A stretch of 5,292 nt of DNA from Candidatus Elarobacter sp. (GTDB lineage Bacteria; Vulcanimicrobiota; Vulcanimicrobiia; Vulcanimicrobiales; Vulcanimicrobiaceae). Below are positions 1 through 4,683 of the stretch, piece by piece (position 1 is the first letter of the stretch; the number at the start of each line of letters is the position of its first letter). A program made the translations under genes and the position numbers. The DNA lies in assembly GCA_030150085.1 (NCBI GenBank), contig JASLGJ010000345.1:1-5292 (forward strand), written 5' to 3'. The notes beneath the pieces are model-generated. The model did no database searches. It saw only the letters and a list, made by a program, of their open reading frames with translations, and was not told where the DNA came from.

Positions 1-134
1 CGGCGCACCTCGCCCAGGTTGAGGCTGACGGCGCGCAGGCGCACCAGCGCCTCGCTCGGCAGCGGCACGGGCTCGGGGACGGGGCGGAGGACCAGTCCGC
101 CGGGTGCGGAGCGGTCGACGAGGACGGCGTTCAC
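1..134 (-). CDS. Zinc-type alcohol dehydrogenase / quinone oxidoreductase-like protein (MDR family), N-terminal fragment
   Basis: Only the N-terminus is present; the gene runs off the left edge. Read from a GTG at 134 on the minus strand, the protein begins MNAVLVDRSAPGGLVLRPVP and continues through a PEPVPLPSEALVRLRAVSLN segment ending in LGEVR. This is the opening of the GroES-like N-terminal domain of medium-chain dehydrogenases: a short first strand, a G-L-x-L-x-x-V-P-x-P stretch, then 'E-A-L-V-R-x-R-A-V-S-L-N', after which the family usually continues toward the cofactor and zinc sites. Family members are NAD(P)H-dependent alcohol dehydrogenases or quinone reductases; the substrate cannot be told. 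The start is uncertain: an in-frame ATG at 173 would add 13 residues (MSILRRPVAVVAL) but leaves only 12 bp to the divergent neighbour, and the GTG better matches where family proteins begin. Neither start has a convincing ribosome-binding site. The divergent arrangement with the FAD/cNMP gene suggests a shared control region. Confidence 0.75.
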   Translation of the reverse strand, partial: MNAVLVDRSAPGGLVLRPVPEPVPLPSEALVRLRAVSLNLGEVR

Positions 135-162
135 GAGCGCTACGACCGCAACCGGGCGGCGG

Positions 163-176
163 AGGATGCTCATCCT
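163..176. repeat. Small inverted repeat between divergent genes
   Basis: AGGATG and CATCCT form a perfect 6-bp inverted repeat separated by CT, just upstream of the ATG at 186 and overlapping the alternative ATG at 173 of the divergent dehydrogenase. It could be a small operator for the divergent pair, but 6-bp arms are short for a GC-rich genome and no clear -10/-35 elements accompany it. It may be chance. Confidence 0.25.
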
Positions 177-185
177 GGGGCGGAC

Positions 186-1859
186 ATGATCGACGCCGAC
201 ACCCTGGCCGGTTTGCCGCTCTTCGCCGGGCTGCCGCCCGAGCGGCTGGCGCACGTCGCAGACCACGCCGCCGACCTGGAGCTCGCGCCGGGCGCGTACG
301 TCATGCACGAGGGCGAGCTCCCGGCCTTCTTCGTCGTGCTGGCGGGGGAGATCGAGATCACCAAGCGGGTGGCGGGAATCGAGCGCGTGCTCGGCACGCG
401 CGGCCCGGGCGACTACTTCGGCGAGGTCCCGCTCACGCTGGGCTCGGCGACGTTCGCCAACGCGCGCGCGGCGCAGCCCTCGCGCGTCATGCGGCTCGAC
501 CCGGTCATCTTCCACGAGCTGGTCGCCGAGTCGCCCGCGCTCTCGCACGCCGTCGCGCGCTCGATGAGCGCGCGCGTGGGCGATCTGCAGCACCTCTCCG
601 CCGAGATGCCGGCCGCGCAGGCGACGATCGTCGGGCCGCGCTACGATCCGGCCTCGCACGACGTGCGCGACTTCCTGGCCCGCAACCAGGTGCCGTTCGA
701 CTGGCTCGATCCCGAGGACTCGGCGCTGCGCGAGCGCGCGAGCGAGCTGCCGCGCCGGCCGGTGCGCTACCCGCTCGTGCGCATGAGCGACGGGCGGCTG
801 CTCGAGGCGCCGTCGCTGCGCGAGCTGGCCTGCGCGCTGGGGCTGGACGTCGAGCCGTCGCGGCCGCAGTACGATCTGCTCGTGGCGGGCGGCGGACCGG
901 CCGGCCTGGCCGCCGCGGTGTACGGCGCGTCGGAGGGCTTGCGCACGCTCATGGTCGAGCGCGAAGCGCCCGGCGGGCAAGCCGGCACCTCGTCGCGGAT
1001 CGAGAACTACCTGGGCTTTCCGGCCGGCCTCTCGGGCGCCGACCTCGGCCACCGCGCGCTGCAGCAGGCTCAGCGGCTGGGCGCGGAGATCGTGGTGACG
1101 CGCGAGGTGCGCGCGCTGCGCCCGGGCTCCGGGGACGGTCCGCACGAGGTCGAGCTGGACGGCGGCGAGGCGGTATGCGCGCGCGCGGTCGTGCTCGCGA
1201 CCGGCGTGGCGTGGCGCACCCTGCCGATCCCCGGGATCGAGCGCTTCACCGGGCGCGGGGTGTACTACGGCGCGGCGCGCGGCGAGGCGGCCACCGTGCG
1301 CGGCAAGGACATCTACCTGATCGGGGCGGGCAACAGCGCGGGCCAGGCGGCGGTGTTCTTCTCCAGCTTCGCGCGCAGCGTGACGTTCGTCTGCCGCGGC
1401 CCGAGCCTCGAGGCCGCGATGTCGGCCTACCTGATCGCGCAGCTGCGCGAGAAGCGCAACGTGCGCTACCGCTTCCGCACCCGGGTCGCCGCGGTCGAAG
1501 GCGACGACCACCTGCGCGCGGTCGTGCTGCGCGGACCCGAGGGCGAGACGCGCCACCAGACCGAGGCCCTGTTCGTGTTCATCGGCGCGGACGCGCGCAC
1601 CGAATGGCTGCCCGACACGATCGCGCGCGACGAGCGCGGCTACGTGCTGACCGGGCCGGACGTCGTGCGCGAGGCGGGCGCGCGCTGGCCGCTGGAGCGG
1701 GACCCGTTCCTGCTCGAGACCAGCGTGCCGGCGATCTTCGCCGCGGGCGACGTGCGCCGCGGCTCGGTCAAGCGCGTCGCCGCGGCGGTCGGCGAGGGCA
1801 GCATGGCGATCGCCTTCGTCCACCAGGCGGTCCCGGTCGAACCGGCACCCGTCCCCTAG
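186..1859 (+). CDS. Cyclic-nucleotide-binding domain / thioredoxin reductase-like FAD-dependent oxidoreductase fusion (no CxxC)
   Basis: A 557-residue, probably cytoplasmic protein with three parts. Residues ~5-125 form a cNMP-binding beta-barrel: 'L-F-A-G-L' opening, G-E-I-E-I near 54-58, and a phosphate-binding-cassette-like stretch with FGE at 78-80 and Arg94, the position that would contact the cyclic phosphate. Residues ~145-222 resemble a degenerate glutaredoxin/thioredoxin fold (DFLARNQVPFDWLD, then DGRLLEAPSLRELACALGL) with no redox Cys pair. Residues ~228-545 are a TrxR-like two-dinucleotide-fold module: FAD-binding GGGPAG at 235-240, PGGQAG at 262-267, VVLATG at 335-340, NAD(P)-binding LIGAGNSAG at 378-386, and the C-terminal FAD motif FAAGDVR at 518-524 followed by KRVAAAVGEGS. 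Where thioredoxin reductases carry CATC there is GAAR (362-365), and the only cysteines are 216, 331 and 403, so disulfide exchange by the usual route is not possible. Similar fusions are known and often labelled 'thioredoxin reductase'; electron acceptor and ligand are unknown. The start suits the domain boundary, though the upstream GGGGCGG is only a weak ribosome-binding site. It diverges from the dehydrogenase, and its stop overlaps the convergent aldolase stop. Confidence 0.93.
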   Translation: MIDADTLAGLPLFAGLPPERLAHVADHAADLELAPGAYVMHEGELPAFFVVLAGEIEITKRVAGIERVLGTRGPGDYFGEVPLTLGSATFANARAAQPSRVMRLDPVIFHELVAESPALSHAVARSMSARVGDLQHLSAEMPAAQATIVGPRYDPASHDVRDFLARNQVPFDWLDPEDSALRERASELPRRPVRYPLVRMSDGRLLEAPSLRELACALGLDVEPSRPQYDLLVAGGGPAGLAAAVYGASEGLRTLMVEREAPGGQAGTSSRIENYLGFPAGLSGADLGHRALQQAQRLGAEIVVTREVRALRPGSGDGPHEVELDGGEAVCARAVVLATGVAWRTLPIPGIERFTGRGVYYGAARGEAATVRGKDIYLIGAGNSAGQAAVFFSSFARSVTFVCRGPSLEAAMSAYLIAQLREKRNVRYRFRTRVAAVEGDDHLRAVVLRGPEGETRHQTEALFVFIGADARTEWLPDTIARDERGYVLTGPDVVREAGARWPLERDPFLLETSVPAIFAAGDVRRGSVKRVAAAVGEGSMAIAFVHQAVPVEPAPVP

Positions 1860-1873
1860 AAGCCGGGCCGGTT
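1840..1873. terminator. Possible bidirectional stem-loop across the overlapping convergent stops
   Basis: AACCGGC (1840-1846) and GCCGGTT (1867-1873) are perfect 7-bp complements around a 20-base loop that contains the shared CTAG stop overlap. A competing smaller hairpin, CCGGT-cga-ACCGG (1833-1845), uses the same left arm. Neither has a U-tract on either strand, so factor-independent termination is doubtful. With two genes converging on the same four bases, some transcription-ending device is expected here. Confidence 0.3.
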
Positions 1874-2539
1874 GGGGCCGTACGCGGCGAGCTTGCCGAT
1901 CGCGCGCGCCATCTCGGCCTCGTCGAGCAGCACCGGCCGGCCTGCCTGGCGCGCGAGCAGGTACTGCGTCGCCATCGTCTCCACGCTCGCCGCCAGCGCG
2001 AGCGCCTGGCGCAGCGTCGTGCCCAGCGCGAGCGCGCCGTGGTTGGCGAGCAGACAGGTCTTGCCTTCGCGCAGCACGGCGACCGCGTTCGCCGCGAGCT
2101 CGGCGGTGCCGTAGGTGGCGTACGCGGCGCAGGGAATCTCCGCCCGCCCGCCCAGCCCGACCAGGTAGTGAAACGACGGAATCGGCTCGCGCAGGCACGC
2201 GACGGCCGTCGCGTGCAGCGAGTGGGTGTGCACGACGGCGTTCATCTCGGGCCGCGCTCGCAGCAGCGCGGCGTGCAGGCGCCACTCCGAGCTGGGCTGC
2301 AGCGGGCCCGCGAAGCTGCCGTCGAAGGCCACGCTGACGATGCTCTCGGGCGTCAGGCGCTCGTAGTCGATTCCGCTCGGCGTCACCAGGAAACGCTCGC
2401 CCGCGCGCACGCCGACGTTGCCCGCGGTGCCGTGGTTGAGGCCCAGCTCGGTCATGCGGACGCACGTCGCCACGATGGCGGCGCGGATCTCGGCGTCGTC
2501 GGGCTCGCGGGTCTCAGGCCCGGCGGGGGTCTCAGGCAC
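1856..2539 (-). CDS. Class II aldolase/adducin-family protein (L-fuculose-phosphate aldolase-like)
   Basis: A 227-residue protein of usual length for the family (about 210-230). Class II aldolases are zinc-dependent, soluble tetramers that cleave or epimerise sugar phosphates such as L-fuculose-1-phosphate or L-ribulose-5-phosphate. The signature is complete: phosphate-binding GTAGNVGVR at 37-45 and TPSGIDY at 53-59, PSSEW at 82-86 giving catalytic Glu85, HTH at 104-106, and ANHGALALG at 165-173 giving His167. Glu85, His104, His106 and His167 have exactly the spacing of Glu73, His92, His94 and His155 in E. coli FucA, offset by 12, so the enzyme should be active. Substrate is not determined: no fucose, rhamnose or methionine-salvage genes are nearby. 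The start is a GTG at 2539; a stop codon lies three codons upstream in frame, so this is the furthest possible start, with a weak GAG about 10 bases ahead. It lies 50 bp downstream of hxlR on the same strand and may be cotranscribed with it. Confidence 0.92.
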   Translation of the reverse strand: MPETPAGPETREPDDAEIRAAIVATCVRMTELGLNHGTAGNVGVRAGERFLVTPSGIDYERLTPESIVSVAFDGSFAGPLQPSSEWRLHAALLRARPEMNAVVHTHSLHATAVACLREPIPSFHYLVGLGGRAEIPCAAYATYGTAELAANAVAVLREGKTCLLANHGALALGTTLRQALALAASVETMATQYLLARQAGRPVLLDEAEMARAIGKLAAYGPNRPGF

Positions 2540-2576
2540 GGCGGATCATCTCGGCGCCGTGCCTTCGACGAAAGAC

Positions 2577-2588
2577 CGGCGCGCGCCG
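2577..2588. repeat. 12-bp perfect GC palindrome just after the HxlR gene
   Basis: CGGCGCGCGCCG is fully self-complementary and lies immediately beyond the HxlR stop, between it and the aldolase start. As RNA it could fold only as a 4-bp stem with a 4-base loop and has no following U-tract, so termination between the two genes is not well supported. In DNA this GC-rich, such palindromes can arise by chance. Confidence 0.2.
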
Positions 2589-2589
2589 C

Positions 2590-3063
2590 TCAGCCGGCCG
2601 CCGCGATGGTGTCGCCCACGTCGTCGCGCGCGACGTAGCGCGTGTTGCGGGCGGTCATCTCGCCCCCGCAGTGGGCGCAGACGAGCTTGGCCCCGGCCTC
2701 CTCGCCGCAGGTGAGGTGGATCAGGGCGCGCGGCGGGCCGGCGGGGCCGGCGAGGTGCTTGTCGCCCCACTGGATCAGGGCGACCATGACCGGGTAGAGA
2801 TCGCGCCCCTTGTCGGTCAGGAAGTACTCGTAGCGCGGCGGGCGCTCTTGATAGAGGCGGCGCTCGAGCAGCCCGTCGTCGCACAGCCGCTTGAGCCGCG
2901 CGGTGAGGATGTTGCTGGCGACGCCGAGGTCCTTCTGGATCGCCTCGAAGCGGCGCAGCCCGCGGAACACGTCGCGCAGCACGAGCAGCGACCACCACTC
3001 GCCGACCACGCCGAGCGAGCGGGCGATCGAGCACGGCATGTCGATCAAACGTACTTTCGCCAT
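2590..3063 (-). CDS. HxlR-family winged-helix transcriptional regulator with C-terminal zinc-ribbon-like motif
   Basis: A 157-residue DNA-binding regulator. HxlR proteins bind as dimers and often respond to electrophiles or drugs through an N-terminal cysteine. The family opening is clear: C-S-I-A-R-S-L-G-V-V-G-E-W-W-S at 11-25 with Cys11 at the conserved position, LLVLRDVFRGLRRFE at 26-40, recognition-helix region LGVASNILTARLKRLCDDGLL at 46-66, wing ERRLYQERPPRYEYFLTDKG at 67-86, then a dimerisation helix around 88-103. The tail has H116-x2-C119-x9-C129-x2-C132, a zinc-ribbon-like pattern seen in a subset of longer HxlR proteins. I chose the ATG at 3063 because MAK plus the Cys11 spacing matches the family. 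The open frame reaches further upstream, but that extension would cross the promoter region and enter the divergent transporter. GGAG sits only two bases before the ATG, unusually close. It diverges from the MFS gene across 64 bp, making local control of efflux the likely role; the effector is unknown. Confidence 0.93.
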   Translation of the reverse strand: MAKVRLIDMPCSIARSLGVVGEWWSLLVLRDVFRGLRRFEAIQKDLGVASNILTARLKRLCDDGLLERRLYQERPPRYEYFLTDKGRDLYPVMVALIQWGDKHLAGPAGPPRALIHLTCGEEAGAKLVCAHCGGEMTARNTRYVARDDVGDTIAAAG

Positions 3064-3076
3064 CTCTCCGTGACCG

Positions 3077-3105
3077 AGCGTAGCACAGTCAGTTGTTTTT
3101 TGCAA
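3077..3105 (-). promoter_or_regulatory. Putative promoter of the HxlR gene
   Basis: On the minus strand, TTGCAA (3105-3100, 4 of 6 to the sigma70 -35) is followed after exactly 17 bases by TACGCT (3082-3077, a TAnnnT -10). The expected start would fall about 7-8 bases before the ATG at 3063. The T/A-rich run here stands out sharply from the surrounding GC-rich DNA. The call rests on pattern and position only. Confidence 0.5.
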
Positions 3106-3115
3106 GGGACTGTGC
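3083..3115. promoter_or_regulatory. Candidate operator: 8-bp inverted repeat between divergent HxlR and MFS genes
   Basis: GCACAGTC (3083-3090) and GACTGTGC (3108-3115) are perfect complements separated by 17 bases, giving 25 bp between arm centres. The left arm directly abuts the putative -10 of the HxlR gene and the right arm lies one base from the putative -10 of the transporter gene. A weaker near-palindrome, TTG (3093-3095) and CAA (3103-3105), sits between the arms. A dimeric regulator bound here could close both promoters, fitting autoregulation plus efflux control. Binding by this HxlR protein is inferred from position. Confidence 0.55.
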
Positions 3116-3122
3116 CTAGAAT
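3093..3122 (+). promoter_or_regulatory. Putative promoter of the MFS transporter, possibly giving a leaderless mRNA
   Basis: TTGTTT (3093-3098) and TAGAAT (3117-3122, 5 of 6 to TATAAT) are 18 bases apart on the plus strand. The -10 ends only five bases before the ATG at 3128, so the transcript would start at or next to the start codon. The GGGG touching the ATG is too close to act as a ribosome-binding site. TAnnnT boxes placed like this are typical of leaderless genes in several high-GC lineages. Confidence 0.5.
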
Positions 3123-3127
3123 CGGGG

Positions 3128-4651
3128 ATGACGGTGCCGGTGGTGGAGTACGGGCTGCGGCGCACGCTGATCGTCGCCGGGGTGATGATGGCGGCGCTGC
3201 TGCAGACGCTCGACGCGACGATCGTCAACGTCGCGCTGCCGACCATCGAGGGCAACGTCGGCGCCTCGATCGACGACGGCACCTGGATCATCACCGGCTA
3301 CATCATCTCCAACGTGATCGCGATCCCGCTCGCGCCGTTCTTGCTCCAGCGCCTGGGGCGGCGGCGCTACTACGCGGGCTGCATCATCGGCTTCACCGCG
3401 GCCTCGCTGCTGTGCGGCACCGCCACCACGCTGCCCGCGCTGGTCGCGTTCCGGGTCGTGCAGGGCGCCTTCGGCGGCGGCTTGATCGCGACGTCGCAGA
3501 TCATCCTGCGCGACACCTTTCCGAGCGAGAAGATCGGCGCCAGCTCGGCCCTGTTCGCCATCGCCTTGACCGTGGGACCGGCGCTGGGACCGACCGTGGG
3601 CGGCATCCTGACCGACAACCTGTCCTGGCAGTGGGTGTTCGACATCAACGCCGTGCCGGGCGCGCTCGCGGCGCTCATCGTAATCGCGCTGCTGCGCAAC
3701 CCGGCCCCGCCACGCAAGCTGCCGTTCGACGGCGTCGGCATCGCGCTGCTCGCCGCCGGCCTGGGCTCGCTGCAGTACGTGCTCGACGAGGGCGAGCGCA
3801 ACGACTGGTTCGGCGACGAGCGCATCGTCGGCTTCGCCGTGGCCGGCGTCATCGGCATCGCGGCCTTCATCGCCTGGGAGCTGCGCGGCACGCGCGCCCC
3901 GATCGTCGACCTGCGCATGTTCCGCTATCCGAATCTGCGGAGCGGAACGGTGACCGCGGTGCTGCTCGGGATGGTGATCTTCGGCCCGACCGTGATGCTG
4001 CCGCAGTACGTGCAGACGATCCTCGGCTTCAGCGCGACCCAGAGCGGGCTGCTGGTGCTGCTGCGCGCGCTGCCGGTACTGGCCTGCACGCCGCTCGTCG
4101 CGCGCCTGGCGACCAAGCTCGACGTGCGAATTCTGCTCGGGACGGGCTTCCTGCTCAGCGCGGGCAGCTTCGTGATGCTGGGCTCGGGCATGACCGCGGT
4201 GAGCGACTTCGGCACCTTCGCCTTCGCCCTGGTGGTGAGCGGGGTCGGGCAGTCGATGCTGCTCGTGCCGCTGCTGGTGGGCATCATCAGCACCGTTGCC
4301 CCGCAGGACTCGCCCAAGGCCAGCTCGTTCGTGAGCTTGTCGGTGCAGCTCGGGGGCTCGATCGCGAGCACCGCGCTGGTGACGGTGTTCGACCGCCGCA
4401 CCTTCTTCCACTCCGACGTCTACCGCGGCGCGCTGACCCTGCACAGCCCGCAGGTCCAGCACCTGCTCACCCTCCCGCACGCGCTGCAGCGCCTCTCCGC
4501 GCTGGTGCAGCAGCAAGCCGCCAGCGCCGGCTTCGCCGACGCGATCTTCGCCCTCGTCCCGGTCGCGGTCGCGGCGGTGTTGATCTGCCTGTTGTTGCGC
4601 GTCCCGCGCCGCCGCGGCGCACCGCCCGTCGCCGTGGTCGCGGCGGAATGA
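3128..4651 (+). CDS. DHA2-family MFS multidrug efflux transporter (EmrB/QacA type, 14 TM)
   Basis: A 507-residue inner-membrane proton/drug antiporter of typical DHA2 length. Diagnostic motifs are LDATIVNVALPTI at 28-40 (TM1, with membrane Asp29), RLGRRR at 75-80 in the TM2-TM3 loop, R109-V-V-Q-G in TM4, the antiporter motif GPALGPTVGG at 150-159 in TM5, W167-x-W-V-F-D-I-N174 before TM6, and LDEGERNDWF at 219-228. Hydrophobic segments at about 13-35, 52-72, 82-100, 103-125, 140-160, 168-190, 201-220, 232-251, 271-292, 305-325, 333-352, 360-386, 403-421 and 473-491 make 14 helices; the loop before the last helix (about 422-470) is long and rich in Leu, Gln and His. The tail is short and basic (RVPRRR). 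No membrane-fusion partner (EmrA/HlyD) is adjacent, so it may work alone in the membrane. It is divergent from an HxlR regulator, the usual setting for inducible drug or toxic-metabolite export. The substrate cannot be assigned. The ATG is chosen for the short cytoplasmic lead before TM1. Confidence 0.95.
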   Translation: MTVPVVEYGLRRTLIVAGVMMAALLQTLDATIVNVALPTIEGNVGASIDDGTWIITGYIISNVIAIPLAPFLLQRLGRRRYYAGCIIGFTAASLLCGTATTLPALVAFRVVQGAFGGGLIATSQIILRDTFPSEKIGASSALFAIALTVGPALGPTVGGILTDNLSWQWVFDINAVPGALAALIVIALLRNPAPPRKLPFDGVGIALLAAGLGSLQYVLDEGERNDWFGDERIVGFAVAGVIGIAAFIAWELRGTRAPIVDLRMFRYPNLRSGTVTAVLLGMVIFGPTVMLPQYVQTILGFSATQSGLLVLLRALPVLACTPLVARLATKLDVRILLGTGFLLSAGSFVMLGSGMTAVSDFGTFAFALVVSGVGQSMLLVPLLVGIISTVAPQDSPKASSFVSLSVQLGGSIASTALVTVFDRRTFFHSDVYRGALTLHSPQVQHLLTLPHALQRLSALVQQQAASAGFADAIFALVPVAVAAVLICLLLRVPRRRGAPPVAVVAAE

Positions 4652-4659
4652 GGCCGCCG
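4641..4659 (+). terminator. Short hairpin over the MFS stop codon
   Basis: CGGCGG (4641-4646) pairs with CCGCCG (4654-4659) around a 7-base loop that includes the TGA stop of the transporter. There is no U-tract. Together with the stronger hairpin that begins three bases later, it makes a tandem stem-loop pair in the 19-bp convergent gap. Support for termination is weak. Confidence 0.25.
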
Positions 4660-4661
4660 AA

Positions 4662-4683
4662 CGGCGAGCGCTACAGCTCGCCG
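4662..4683. terminator. Candidate bidirectional terminator hairpin between convergent MFS and rsmE genes
   Basis: CGGCGAGC (4662-4669) and GCTCGCCG (4676-4683) form a perfect 8-bp GC stem with a 6-base loop that contains most of the rsmE stop region. It sits between two converging genes and reads as a stem on both strands. No U-tract follows on either strand, so it may act as a Rho-linked or RNA-end-stabilising hairpin rather than a classic intrinsic terminator. Confidence 0.45.

Noticed and set aside
104..2638. Very long plus-strand open frame spanning several genes
   Set aside because: It is an out-of-frame shadow in GC-rich DNA: the translation is Arg/Ala/Gly-rich with no domain, and it covers three genes with clear family motifs in other frames.
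3064..3294. N-terminal extension of the HxlR protein in the same open frame
   Set aside because: It would run through the promoter region and into the start of the divergent transporter, lacks any HxlR-like sequence, and the MAK start at 3063 matches the family.
3116..4516. Long minus-strand open frame opposite the MFS gene
   Set aside because: Composition is dominated by Arg, Gln, His and Ala with no fold signature; it is the antisense of a well-supported membrane protein.
3128..4651. Transporter as half of an EmrAB-type tripartite pump
   Set aside because: No HlyD/EmrA-like membrane-fusion gene lies on either side; the flanking genes are hxlR and rsmE.
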